Translations under genes and position numbers: made by a program
The notes under the pieces: model-generated
The model's input: only the letters and a program-made list of their open reading frames with translations
Told to the model about the DNA's origin: nothing
Database searches by the model: none
Assembly (NCBI RefSeq): GCF_001654865.1
Contig: NZ_LXEO01000025.1
Location: 124,001-188,000 of the forward strand
Reading direction: 5' to 3'
From: Buttiauxella noackiae ATCC 51607
GTDB taxonomy: Bacteria; Pseudomonadota; Gammaproteobacteria; Enterobacterales; Enterobacteriaceae
Length of the DNA stretch: 64,000 nucleotides
Shown here: positions 41,489 to 50,347 of the stretch, piece after piece
How positions within the stretch are numbered: position 1 is the first letter of the stretch
Layout: every line of letters starts with the position of its first letter

Positions 41489-43803
41489 GACTCCCCTCTT
41501 ACGACAAAAGTGTCACCATTCATCACCGCCTTCATCAGGCAGCTAAGGCAAATACCATTCCCGGCAACAGCTTCAAACGGCATGTCATTTTTCGCCCCCT
41601 TCACCGTCCGCTTCACCTTGCGCAGGTACTGGGTTGTCGTGCCGTATTCCACCTTCCCCGCCTCTATCTTCAGGTAACTGCCGCCCCCGCCAATCAGCGT
41701 GATGCGCTTCTTACCCGCAAACAGAATGTCTTCGGTGCTGCTCAGCGTCAGTTTCTTCTCCGCAAGCAGCCGCAGGTTGCCGTTCTGGGCCTGCACCTCT
41801 ACCGGGCCTTCGCTCGCTTTCAGGCTCATCGCCCCGCTGCGCGCAAACATCCCCAGCTTTTCCCCTGTCAGGGCCGTCAGGTTACCCATCACGCCCACGC
41901 TGATATCGCCCCCGGCACTGACAGCCACGTTTTTGCTGGCCGTCATTTGCAGGTGTTGTCCACTGGTCACCGCCACCCCTTGCGGTGCCGAGAAGTGCAG
42001 GATCTTATTCAGCGGTTTCAGGCGTTGTTCAAACATCTGTATCTGGCTGTCGATGTCCGCCTTCAGCGCTTCGGCCTGCTCTGCGGCGGCGGCCAGTTGT
42101 GCCAGTTGCTGTTGCAGCAGGTCGATGGTCTTCAGCGCCGCGTCCATATCCAGCACCTGGCCCTGCGTGTTGGCCTGCCCGTCTGCACTGATAAACAGCC
42201 CCTTTGCCGCGCGCAGCGTACCGTAGCCGTCCGTGCGCAGTTCGGTGCCGGTGCCACGGGGTTTGCCCTGTGCATCCACGAGGTGCCCGGTGTTGAGCTG
42301 GGTTTTCTCCGACTCCGTCGCCAGCTTGATATGCTCTTCGCCGCGCTTGTCTTCCATGCGTAGCTTATTGTTCGCCGGGGTTCGAAGAATGTTGCGCGTA
42401 TGGTTATCGCGGGTCACATGGTCCGGGTGGGCGGAGTCGTGCAGCGCATACGCAATGTACGGCAGGTCTATATCCCCGTTGCTGTAGGCTATCGCCACTT
42501 CCGTGCCGTCGGTCAGCGGCGTGTGCCAGCCGAGCGTGTCACCGGCATACGGCTTTGCCATCCTCAGCCACAGGTAGCTGTAGCCCCGTTCAGTCCCTTC
42601 CCGGTCCACATCCAGTTTCACCCGGTAGCGACCTGTCTCATCCAGGTGAGCGTAGATATCCCCCTTCTCACGGCTCTCGATTCTGGCCGGGAGTGTGCCG
42701 TGGATTTCCGGGCGCTCAGGGCACACCGGGCGGAAACAGTAACGTTCGGTGTAAGGCTGGCCCCAGACAGAGACATGCAGCCGTGAATCGCGGGAGCCGA
42801 TAAACGTCACCAGCGTCATTATCACGCCTTCTTTCAGCGCCGGGACGACGTCACCCTGCGGCTCCAGCACCTGGCCGGGGCTGAGCTGGGAAGCGTTGCT
42901 GAACAGGTGGATACGGGCCGATTTATTCAGCTCACGCTCATGACCGAGACGCGCGTAGAAAGCACCGCTTTCAGTGGCTGGTTCCGGGTCGGTATCATCA
43001 CCCGCGTCCAGATACGGTTCACCGTAGCGGTACTGTGAACCTGTCGTGACAGCATCATTACGTACAGAAACGGTGGCATCCATCGGTGTTGAAGCAGTGC
43101 GGTAGTTATAGTGTTTCGTCTGCACCGTTCCACTCACTACGTTATGCCAGCTACGCACACCCCAGACCGAATCACGCGCACCGTCAAAAAGCCCGGACAG
43201 CTCACCATAAGGCAGTTTCATATCAAACACATACTGCAACTGGCTATCACCAAAAATGACGATTTCCATTTCCGTTGCGGCATTCATTTCAAAACGGAAC
43301 CAGATCCCCACTTCCGCAAGAATACGCTGGATAAATTCCAGGTCTGTTTCACGCCACTGGGTTATCAGTTCGCGTGTTGGATATTCACACGAAAGGCGAA
43401 ATTCAAAATCCGGCCCTTCAAGCCCATGCGCACGAAGCACCTGTTCAACGACCTGCGGCACAGACTGTTCGGAATAAATGGCACTACGACGAGTACGGGA
43501 AAATAAAGCGAGTCGGGATTCGAGGGTGATGCGGTAGTGGGATTCATCGGCATTTGTGGACAGCCATTCCAGCCGGGTAATGATGCCATGAACATTCTTC
43601 CCGTCACGCATCCTGAAACTGGCAAACTTCATCAGCGCCTGTTCGGGCCTGATGTTGGCCTGGGGCGATGTGAATTCAATCACCCAGCGAAACGGCTCGC
43701 TTAACGCTTCGCGTCCACGAAAGCGCAACACATCCGCCGAGAAATCGCCATTCCAGATACCCAGCGAGTAACCGACCAGTGTTTCAAATTGAGTTGTCAA
43801 CAT
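41485..43803 (-). CDS. vgrG: Type VI secretion spike protein VgrG
   Basis: VgrG forms the trimeric tip of the T6SS tube and carries effectors. I choose the ATG at 43803 (MLTTQFETLVGYSLG) because AAGGAAGG precedes it, giving 772 residues; a GTG 17 codons upstream is open. The order is the gp27-like domain (RGREALSEPFRWVIEFTSP to SWHNVVSG), the gp5-like OB fold (GRYRVKLDVDREG, LRMAKPYAGDTLGWHTPL), a coiled segment near residue 570, the DUF2345 beta-helix, and a short tail with GNGICLSC. No other T6SS structural gene is in the window, so this is an orphan vgrG island that depends on a T6SS elsewhere. Confidence 0.93.
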   Translation of the reverse strand: MLTTQFETLVGYSLGIWNGDFSADVLRFRGREALSEPFRWVIEFTSPQANIRPEQALMKFASFRMRDGKNVHGIITRLEWLSTNADESHYRITLESRLALFSRTRRSAIYSEQSVPQVVEQVLRAHGLEGPDFEFRLSCEYPTRELITQWRETDLEFIQRILAEVGIWFRFEMNAATEMEIVIFGDSQLQYVFDMKLPYGELSGLFDGARDSVWGVRSWHNVVSGTVQTKHYNYRTASTPMDATVSVRNDAVTTGSQYRYGEPYLDAGDDTDPEPATESGAFYARLGHERELNKSARIHLFSNASQLSPGQVLEPQGDVVPALKEGVIMTLVTFIGSRDSRLHVSVWGQPYTERYCFRPVCPERPEIHGTLPARIESREKGDIYAHLDETGRYRVKLDVDREGTERGYSYLWLRMAKPYAGDTLGWHTPLTDGTEVAIAYSNGDIDLPYIAYALHDSAHPDHVTRDNHTRNILRTPANNKLRMEDKRGEEHIKLATESEKTQLNTGHLVDAQGKPRGTGTELRTDGYGTLRAAKGLFISADGQANTQGQVLDMDAALKTIDLLQQQLAQLAAAAEQAEALKADIDSQIQMFEQRLKPLNKILHFSAPQGVAVTSGQHLQMTASKNVAVSAGGDISVGVMGNLTALTGEKLGMFARSGAMSLKASEGPVEVQAQNGNLRLLAEKKLTLSSTEDILFAGKKRITLIGGGGSYLKIEAGKVEYGTTTQYLRKVKRTVKGAKNDMPFEAVAGNGICLSCLMKAVMNGDTFVVRGES

Positions 43804-44020
43804 GCCTTCCTTAGCCATCAGACTGATGGTTTCATGATAAAAATCATGATGCACTTAACGCAAACTGCCGAATAGTTACACGATTTTACCCCCTCTTCCA
43901 TAAGGGATATTTAAGGAGCCGTAAATTAAGAATTTTGCCGAAGAATTTTCAACTGAAGCTTTTACTCTCGTTGTCGGTATCAACAATCGTTCGTATTTTG
44001 ACCACAAAAAGTTACCGAGA

Positions 44021-44275
44021 TTAAGGTGATGTATCTGCTTCCAGATTAATCAAGTAGGTCATAGCATCATCACGATGAGTGAAACACATTTCGCGACTAG
44101 CCTGTAAGCTCGCGCAAACCTTCGGGCGCAACGGTGAAGTGAAGATCTTGCACATGAAATTATCCGCAAGCTGGACACATCTCACATTAGCTGGTTTTCC
44201 CTGCGGCATTCCTGGGATCGGACTTGAAATCGACGGAGCGATACAGCAAGCTCCGCAGTCAATACGGCATTCCAT
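44021..44275 (-). CDS. yeiW: Intact island-borne YeiW-like cysteine-cluster protein
   Basis: The ATG at 44275 gives 84 residues, the length of E. coli YeiW. The CGACC cluster ([15 protein letters not shown]), [17 protein letters not shown] and [17 protein letters not shown] are all present, consistent with the UPF0153/YkgJ family thought to bind zinc or iron. It differs from the two native fragments at several residues in each half, so it is not a recent duplicate. It may have replaced the function of the broken native gene. Its upstream sequence also resembles that of the native 5' fragment. Confidence 0.88.
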   Translation of the reverse strand: MECRIDCGACCIAPSISSPIPGMPQGKPANVRCVQLADNFMCKIFTSPLRPKVCASLQASREMCFTHRDDAMTYLINLEADTSP

Positions 44276-44397
44276 CAAACACCTCTACCAGTGCACTCTA
44301 ATTAGTAAACGACAGCAACAGGGCGCTAAAGCCGCTATCTACCGTATCCAGGACACAGAAAGCCAGGAAGCTCCTCACCAATCACAATCAATGACTT

Positions 44398-44505
44398 TTA
44401 TACTGTGAATAATTGACTATTAGCTTTGCCACCTGGCATGCCGGGAATAGGACTTGATACAGAAGGTGCGATGCAACACGCGCCGCAATCGGGACGACAG
44501 TCCAT
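44398..44505 (-). pseudogene. yeiW: 5' part of native yeiW (broken by the VgrG island)
   Basis: The ATG at 44505 begins [18 protein letters not shown], continues [11 protein letters not shown] and then leaves the family sequence, ending SQLFTV and a TAA at 44398. The break point falls exactly before the TPCVQL that opens the 3' fragment at 37942. Only 29 of about 84 codons remain. Confidence 0.88.
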
Positions 44506-44672
44506 CAACAATACTCCGGTGGGCTGACAAGAATCAGGACTGTAGCAGCAGGAGCGCGGCTTTACTACGTAGATTTATGCACTATCTGCAATGAAATCCG
44601 CTTGCCTGAAAGACGCCTCCCGAGTAATTTGACGCAATATTTTCGCTCCTCAATTTTTTACAGGAAACATCG

Positions 44673-45245
44673 ATGCCAAGAGCTAACGAAATCAAAAAGG
44701 GTATGGTACTGAATTACAACGGCAAGCTGCTGATTGTTAAAGATATCGATATCCAGGCACCCAGCGCACGTGGCGCAGCAACGCTTTATAAAATGCGTTT
44801 TTCTGATGTCCGCACTGGCCAGAAAGTTGAAGAGCGCTTCAAAGGTGACGATATTGTCGACACCATCACTCTGACCCGTCGTTACGTTGACTTCTCTTAT
44901 ATTGATGGCAACGAATACGTGTTCATGGATAAAGAAGATTACACACCGTATATCTTCACCAAAGATCAGATTGAAGAAGAGCTGCAATTTATTCCAGAAG
45001 GCGGTATGCCGGACATGCAGGTTCTTACCTGGGATGGTCAATTGCTCGCCCTTGAACTGCCACAAACTGTGGATCTGGAAATTATCGAAACCGCTCCAGG
45101 TATTAAAGGCGCGTCAGCAAGCTCCCGTACCAAGCCTGCAACAATGTCTACTGGCCTGGTTATTCAGGTTCCAGAATATATGGTGACGGGTGAGAAGATC
45201 CGCATTCATATCGCTGAAAAGCGTTCTATGGGTCGTGCAGACTAA
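44673..45245 (+). CDS. yeiP: Elongation factor P-like protein
   Basis: YeiP resembles EF-P, which binds between ribosomal P and E sites, but its own role is not settled. The 190-residue protein equals the E. coli length with the three beta-barrel domains of the family. The tip loop reads [12 protein letters not shown], with arginine rather than the modified lysine of EF-P. AGGAAACATCG precedes the ATG. It is the first gene after the yeiW/VgrG island. Confidence 0.96.
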   Translation: MPRANEIKKGMVLNYNGKLLIVKDIDIQAPSARGAATLYKMRFSDVRTGQKVEERFKGDDIVDTITLTRRYVDFSYIDGNEYVFMDKEDYTPYIFTKDQIEEELQFIPEGGMPDMQVLTWDGQLLALELPQTVDLEIIETAPGIKGASASSRTKPATMSTGLVIQVPEYMVTGEKIRIHIAEKRSMGRAD

Positions 45246-45277
45246 TAAGTGTTTTGCGGTTTAACCGACAAGATCTC

Positions 45278-45300
45278 AGACCCGCTTCGGCGGGTTTGTA
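45278..45300 (+). terminator. Terminator of yeiP
   Basis: ACCCGC-TTCG-GCGGGT stem with a TTCG tetraloop followed by TTGTATTTT, 35 bp after yeiP. Confidence 0.85.
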
Positions 45301-45321
45301 TTTTGGGAAAAATTATTTCTG

Positions 45322-45402
45322 TTATTTCTTAATAGGATAGCTTACCAAAGGTTTAATCTCCTTTAGCACAAACTTACTCTGCATTTCTTTAATCCCCGGT
45401 AC
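45322..45402 (-). pseudogene. C-terminal remnant of an Lrp/AsnC-type regulator
   Basis: On the minus strand 26 codons read VPGIKEMQSKFVLKEIKP and continue to YPIKK and a TAA. This resembles the last strand and tail of Lrp/AsnC-family proteins (typically PGV...T.FVLKEIK). No matching sequence continues upstream, so only the end of a deleted gene is left. It is the only coding trace in the 310-bp yeiP-uxuA gap. Confidence 0.5.
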
Positions 45403-45511
45403 CCAGCAATCATATTGAACTGGTAGCTATTGGGTTAATTGGGCCGAAGAAAAAAATCACCAGACTCACGGGTAACCTGGGTCTGTATAAATAGATTCCT
45501 GTAGCAACCAT

Positions 45512-45541
45512 AAAAAAACGCGCCAGAAGGCGCGTTTTTTA
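45512..45541 (-). terminator. Terminator of uxuA
   Basis: ACGCGCC-AGAA-GGCGCGT stem, with seven A residues on the left (T run for minus-strand transcripts) and six T on the right; 15 bp after uxuA. Confidence 0.88.
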
Positions 45542-45555
45542 CATCAATGTTCAGC

Positions 45556-46749
45556 TTACTTCAGCAAATCCGGGAACATGGTTTGTTTCAACGCCAGTTC
45601 CACACCGCGAACTTCAGCCAGGCCTTTCAGACGACCAATCGCTGAATAACCTGGGTTAGTTTTCTTGTGCAGATCGTCAAGCATCTGGTGGCCATGATCC
45701 GGACGCATCGGGATCGGACGCAGATCGCCGGCGTTTTTACGACGTTGTTCTTCAGTCAGAATCGCTTTCACCACTGCAACCATGTTCACATCACCTTGCA
45801 GGTGTGCGCCTTCATGGAAGGTTTTCGGGTTATCTTCGCGGCAGGTTGCGCGCAGATGGGTAAAGTGAATGCGATCACCAAAAGTTTCAATCATCCGCAC
45901 CAGGTCGTTGTCAGCACGAACGCCGTAAGAACCGGTACACATGGTGAAGCCATTATAAATGCTGTCGACAGTTTCTTTCAGCCACTGCATATCTTCAATA
46001 GTAGAAACGATACGCGGCAGGCCCAGGATTGGACGCGGTGGATCATCCGGGTGAACTGCCAGGCGCACACCGGCCTCTTCGGCTACCGCAACAATTGCAC
46101 GCAGGAAGTACGCCATGTTTTCACGCAGCTGTTCTTTACTGATGCCGTCATATTCAGCAAGACGTGCACGGAACTGGTCAAGGGTGTATCCCTCTTCCGC
46201 ACCGGGTAAACCAGCAATGATATTGCGGGTCAGCTTTTCTTTTTCGGCATCAGACATATTGTTGAAGTAGTCCAGCGCCTGACGCTGTTCGTCTTCACTG
46301 TAATCCGCTTCAGCACCTTTGCGCTTGAGGATATGCAGTTCAAATGCTCCAAAAGCAATTTGGTCAAAACGCAGTGCGCGCGAACCATCTGGCAATTCAT
46401 ATTCCAGATCGGTACGTGTCCAGTCCAGAATCGGCATGAAGTTGTAGCACACGGTGTCGATGCCACATTCTGCCAGGTTACGAATGCTTTGTTGGTAGTT
46501 TGCGATATGTTTATCGTAGTCACCGGTATGCGTTTTAATTTCCTCGTGCACCGGAATACTTTCTACCACTGACCAGGTCAGCCCTTTTGCTGCCAACACC
46601 GCCTGACGTTCTTTAATGTCAGCAACCGGCCAGACTTCACCATTTGGGATGTGATGCAGAGCAGTAACGACACCGGTCGCGCCCGCCTGACGCACATCAT
46701 CCAGAGATACCGGGTCTTTCGGGCCATACCAACGCCATGTTTGTTCCAT
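45556..46749 (-). CDS. uxuA: D-mannonate dehydratase
   Basis: UxuA dehydrates D-mannonate to 2-keto-3-deoxygluconate in glucuronate breakdown. The 397-residue protein (E. coli 394) has the family start [16 protein letters not shown] and the metal-binding segments [23 protein letters not shown] and [14 protein letters not shown] lies upstream of the ATG. In E. coli uxuA sits with uxuB far away; here it is divergent from yeiQ, a mannonate-oxidoreductase homologue. Confidence 0.96.
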   Translation of the reverse strand: MEQTWRWYGPKDPVSLDDVRQAGATGVVTALHHIPNGEVWPVADIKERQAVLAAKGLTWSVVESIPVHEEIKTHTGDYDKHIANYQQSIRNLAECGIDTVCYNFMPILDWTRTDLEYELPDGSRALRFDQIAFGAFELHILKRKGAEADYSEDEQRQALDYFNNMSDAEKEKLTRNIIAGLPGAEEGYTLDQFRARLAEYDGISKEQLRENMAYFLRAIVAVAEEAGVRLAVHPDDPPRPILGLPRIVSTIEDMQWLKETVDSIYNGFTMCTGSYGVRADNDLVRMIETFGDRIHFTHLRATCREDNPKTFHEGAHLQGDVNMVAVVKAILTEEQRRKNAGDLRPIPMRPDHGHQMLDDLHKKTNPGYSAIGRLKGLAEVRGVELALKQTMFPDLLK

Positions 46750-46765
46750 CGACAGTTCCTCAGTT

Positions 46766-46865
46766 AAGTTGTCATACCAATTCTATAATGCTGTATTGAC
46801 TACTACCATACCGGATTCTTCTTTCTGGTCAAATTTTGCGGTGATATTGGTTGATCCAGCTCACA
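46766..46865. promoter_or_regulatory. uxuA-yeiQ divergent control region
   Basis: AAGTTGTCATACCAATTC (46766-46783) resembles the UxuR/ExuR box: one half, ATACCAATT, fits well, the other is degenerate. GTTGA-tccagc-TCACA (46850-46865) is a possible CRP site. Together they would give hexuronate- and catabolite-controlled expression, which fits the enzymes but is not proven. Confidence 0.45.
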
Positions 46866-46959
46866 TTAAAGGGATAAAGACAGCACACCAATTTGATTTG
46901 TTGTCATATAACTTTAGACTGGGCAATGTTACTAATTAGTTAACCAGGATTTGCATTTT

Positions 46960-48423
46960 ATGAACACAATTGCTTCAGCCACGTTACCTGTCGATATTCA
47001 ACAGCCTCTTTATGACCGCAAGGCTTTAAAAACCCGCATTGTTCATTTTGGTTTTGGTGCGTTTCATCGCGCACACCAGGCGCTGTTGACGGATCGAGTA
47101 CTCAATAAATTAGGGGGTGACTGGGGCATCTGCGAAATTAGCCTGTTTAGCGGTGATAAGCTGATGAGCGCGTTACGTGCGCAGGATCATTTATACACCG
47201 TGCTGGAAAAAGGTCGCGATGGCAACCAGGCGATTATTGTCGGCGCGGTTAACGAATGCCTGAATGCAAAACTTGATGGGCTGGATGCGATTATTGAGAA
47301 GTTCTGCGAACCCCAGGTCGCGATTGTGTCTCTTACCGTGACTGAAAAGGGATATTGCATTGACCCGGCAACCGGCAAGCTTGATAGCAATAACGAGCGC
47401 ATTATTCACGACCTGCAAAACCCTGAAGAACCGCACTCAGCTCCGGGCATTTTGGTGGAAGCTCTGAATCGCCGCCGCGAACGTGGGCTACGCCCATTTA
47501 CCGTACTTTCTTGCGACAACATTCCCGACAACGGCCGCGTCGTACGCAATGCGGTCATTGGCATGGCGGAAACGCGCAGCCAGGAATTAGCGGACTGGAT
47601 TCGCGAGCATGTCACCTTCCCTGGCACCATGGTTGATCGAATTGTCCCTGCGGCGACACCTGAATCATTGCAAGAAGTCACTGACACGCTGGGCGTGGAA
47701 GATCCCTGTGCCATTGCGGGCGAGCCATTTATCCAGTGGGTCATTGAAGATAACTTTGTTGCAGGCCGCCCAGCGTGGGAAGAAGTAGGCGTCGAAATGG
47801 TTGACGACGTGATGCCATGGGAACAAATGAAATTACGTATGTTGAACGGCAGCCACTCATTCCTCGCCTGGCTCGGCTACCTCGCAGGCTATGCGCATAT
47901 CAATGACTGCATGGCAGATGAGCATTTCCGTAAGGCGGCACACCGTTTGATGATGCAAGAGCAAGCGCCAACACTGCGCGTTACAGGTGTAAATCTACAG
48001 CAATATGCCCATAACCTGCTTGAGCGTTTTGACAACCCGGCACTGAAACATCGCACCTGGCAAATCGCAATGGACGGTAGCCAGAAACTTCCACAGCGTA
48101 TGCTAGAAAGTGTGCGCTGGCATCTGCAACAAGGCGATGAGTGGCCATGCCTGGCTTTGGGAATTGCCGCCTGGATGCGTTATGTCAGTGGCACAGACGA
48201 TGCGGGTCATGAAATTGATATTCGCGACCCGTTAGCAGAAAAGATTAAAACGCTGGTTGCAAACAGCTCTATTAATGAGCGAGTTCATGCCCTGCTCAGT
48301 CTGCGTGAAATCTTTGGAACCGACCTGCCTGCTGATGAACAATTCGTCGCGCGCATTACCGCTGCGTGGAATGACTTATGCAGCAAAGGTGCGAAAGCCG
48401 CGGTCGCAGATTTGGTCGCTTAA
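46960..48423 (+). CDS. yeiQ: Mannitol dehydrogenase-family oxidoreductase YeiQ
   Basis: The ATG at 46960 (MNTIASATLPVDIQQP) with AGGA upstream gives 487 residues (E. coli YeiQ 488). The NAD-binding start VHFGFGAFHRAHQ (about residue 31), the TVTEKGYCID segment, CDNIPDNG and the catalytic KLRMLNGSHSFLA lysine region are intact. YeiQ is a paralogue of fructuronate reductase UxuB. With uxuA next to it, it may reduce fructuronate or a related keto-acid in this organism; in E. coli its substrate is not established. Confidence 0.9.
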   Translation: MNTIASATLPVDIQQPLYDRKALKTRIVHFGFGAFHRAHQALLTDRVLNKLGGDWGICEISLFSGDKLMSALRAQDHLYTVLEKGRDGNQAIIVGAVNECLNAKLDGLDAIIEKFCEPQVAIVSLTVTEKGYCIDPATGKLDSNNERIIHDLQNPEEPHSAPGILVEALNRRRERGLRPFTVLSCDNIPDNGRVVRNAVIGMAETRSQELADWIREHVTFPGTMVDRIVPAATPESLQEVTDTLGVEDPCAIAGEPFIQWVIEDNFVAGRPAWEEVGVEMVDDVMPWEQMKLRMLNGSHSFLAWLGYLAGYAHINDCMADEHFRKAAHRLMMQEQAPTLRVTGVNLQQYAHNLLERFDNPALKHRTWQIAMDGSQKLPQRMLESVRWHLQQGDEWPCLALGIAAWMRYVSGTDDAGHEIDIRDPLAEKIKTLVANSSINERVHALLSLREIFGTDLPADEQFVARITAAWNDLCSKGAKAAVADLVA

Positions 48424-48556
48424 TTTAACAATCAATGCCTTTAACCCCGCTTCACAAGGATGTGGAGTCGTTCGGACTTCATTTTTTGGTAATTGTTGTT
48501 CAGGATAGTGATAATTGAACATTACGTAAGGTTCACTTAACCCGTCCGGAGCACTT

Positions 48557-49537
48557 GTGACTAAAACCAACCTGATTACCGGTTTCCTCGGTAGCGGCAA
48601 GACCACTACCATTCTGCATTTACTTGCCAATAAGCCCGAGCATGAAAAATGGGCTGTGCTGGTCAACGAATTCGGTGAAGTCGGAATCGACGGCTCGTTA
48701 TTAGCCGACAGCGGTGCTTTGCTGAAAGAAATCCCCGGTGGCTGTATGTGTTGTGTAAACGGACTGCCGATGCAGGTAGGGCTCAATACTTTACTTCGTC
48801 AGGGTAAACCTGATCGTCTGCTCATCGAACCCACAGGACTTGGTCACCCAAAACAAATCCTCGATATGTTGACTGCCGAAGTTTACCAGCCATGGATTGT
48901 ACTCAACGCCACTCTGTGTCTGCTTGACCCACGCCAGTTGCTTGATGAGCGGGCAGTCAATAATGATAATTTCCGCGATCAACTCGCTGCTGCCGATATC
49001 ATTATCGCAAATAAAGAAGACCGTTCCAGCGATGAAAGCCGCGCGGCTCTTACCGAATGGTGGCTGCGTGAGGGTACTGGGCGGGAAATGATCGCCGCGC
49101 AAAATGGCCATATTGATATTAGCCTTCTTGATAAACCACGCAAAAACCTGCGTGAGGTGCCATCCAGTCAGGACCATAACCATAGTCATGCAGCAACACG
49201 TGGGTTAGCGGCATTAAGTTTGCCTGAGCATCAACGCTGGCGGCGCAGCATTAATAGTGGCCAGGGTTATGTGGGTTGCGGATGGATTTTTGATGCCGAC
49301 ACACTATTTGACACAGTAGGGGTTCTGGAATGGGCTAGACTTGCTCCTGTCGACCGCGTCAAAGGTGTGCTGCGTATTGCGGAGGGTTTGGTACGAATTA
49401 ACCGTCAGGGCCTTGATTTCCATATTGAAACGCAGAATGTCGCTCCACCTGACAGCCGCATAGAGTTAATACATAGCGGTGACGTTGACTGGAATGCGCT
49501 ACAAACTTCATTGTTGAAGCTACGTTTAAGTTTGTGA
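48557..49537 (+). CDS. yeiR: Zinc-binding GTPase YeiR (COG0523)
   Basis: YeiR belongs to the G3E/COG0523 P-loop metallochaperone family; E. coli YeiR binds zinc and hydrolyses GTP. The GTG start at 48557, with CGGAG upstream, gives 326 residues (E. coli 328). The Walker A GFLGSGKTT (about residue 9), the metal motif GGCMCCVNG (CxCC, about residue 63), IEPTGLGHP and the NKED guanine motif are present, and a short histidine stretch (HNHSH) lies mid-protein. Confidence 0.95.
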   Translation: MTKTNLITGFLGSGKTTTILHLLANKPEHEKWAVLVNEFGEVGIDGSLLADSGALLKEIPGGCMCCVNGLPMQVGLNTLLRQGKPDRLLIEPTGLGHPKQILDMLTAEVYQPWIVLNATLCLLDPRQLLDERAVNNDNFRDQLAAADIIIANKEDRSSDESRAALTEWWLREGTGREMIAAQNGHIDISLLDKPRKNLREVPSSQDHNHSHAATRGLAALSLPEHQRWRRSINSGQGYVGCGWIFDADTLFDTVGVLEWARLAPVDRVKGVLRIAEGLVRINRQGLDFHIETQNVAPPDSRIELIHSGDVDWNALQTSLLKLRLSL

Positions 49538-49578
49538 GTCTACCCTTTCGTCTTTGTTAAAATATCTAATGATTTAGT

Positions 49579-50286
49579 ATGAATAATATTCGATTACCTC
49601 TCATCCTTGTGCTCAATGCACTTGGGTTAGCACTATTTTTTAGTTGGTATCTGCCCGAAGGGCATGGTTTTTGGTTTACCCTGGACTCCGGGATCTTCCA
49701 TTTCTTTAACCGCGAGCTGGTTAAGAGCCATGCGTTCCTGGTGTTTGTTGCCGTGACAAATAACCGCGTGTTCGATGGTATTTCGCTATTAGCGATGGGT
49801 GCACTGTTTTTCTGTTACTGGCGCACGGAGTCTGCGACAGGCCGCCGACGCATGATCATCATGGGTATTGTGATGTTATTTTGCGCAATTATTATCAATC
49901 AACTTGGCCATTTGATTCCCGAATCTCACGTCAGCCCAACGCTCTATTTCACGGATATTCACCGTGTTAGCGAATTGCTGCATTTCCCAACTAAAGATGC
50001 GTCTAAGGACAGTTTCCCTGGCGATCATGGATTAATGCTGCTGATTTTTACCGGCTTCATGCTGCGATATTTCGGTAAAAAAGCGTTTGCTATTGCTGTC
50101 GTTATTTTCCTGATTTTCATCATGCCACGCATGATGATCGGTGCACATTGGTTCACTGATATCTTCGTCGGCTCGTTATCTATTGCTCTCGTTGGGTTGC
50201 CCTGGGTTCTATTAACCCCAATAAGCGATGGGTTAATAAATCTCCTGGATCGTTATTTACCCGGCAAAAAAAGAACAATTCAATAA
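49579..50286 (+). CDS. lpxT: Lipid A 1-diphosphate synthase
   Basis: LpxT transfers phosphate from undecaprenyl diphosphate to lipid A at the periplasmic face of the inner membrane. The 235-residue protein (E. coli 237) is a PAP2-family phosphatase with about six helices. The second and third PAP2 motifs are seen as FPGDHG (about residue 148) and PRMMIGAHWFTD. It follows yeiR by about 40 bp. Confidence 0.94.
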   Translation: MNNIRLPLILVLNALGLALFFSWYLPEGHGFWFTLDSGIFHFFNRELVKSHAFLVFVAVTNNRVFDGISLLAMGALFFCYWRTESATGRRRMIIMGIVMLFCAIIINQLGHLIPESHVSPTLYFTDIHRVSELLHFPTKDASKDSFPGDHGLMLLIFTGFMLRYFGKKAFAIAVVIFLIFIMPRMMIGAHWFTDIFVGSLSIALVGLPWVLLTPISDGLINLLDRYLPGKKRTIQ

Positions 50287-50306
50287 CACTAAATAAACAT
50301 TATTTT

Positions 50307-50347
50307 CAGCAATCATCAGAAACCAGAAATGATTGCTGCCTGTTTTT
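50307..50347 (+). terminator. Terminator of lpxT
   Basis: CAGCAATCAT and ATGATTGCTG form a perfect 10-bp stem with a 12-base loop, followed by CCTGTTTTTT, 20 bp after the lpxT stop. Confidence 0.85.

Larger units (their letters stand above)
37940..44421. mobile_element. VgrG/effector island inserted in yeiW
   Basis: Both ends fall inside yeiW. The right-hand 5' fragment ends in codons GGKAN and the left-hand 3' fragment resumes with TPCVQL, so removal of about 6.5 kb restores one yeiW frame across the junction. A GCTAAT / GCTGAT hexamer is present at the two ends. All genes inside point to the minus strand. No integrase, transposase or tRNA is present. The island brings its own complete but diverged yeiW at 44021-44275, suggesting a donor in which the vgrG cluster lay beside yeiW. 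Confidence 0.75.

Noticed and set aside
44079-44408. A plus-strand frame opposite the intact yeiW.
   Set aside because: Antisense to a conserved cysteine-cluster gene, with no recognisable content.
37940-44421. Classification of the island as a prophage or integrative element.
   Set aside because: No integrase, phage structural gene, tRNA target or clear attachment repeat; VgrG is phage-tail related only by ancestry.
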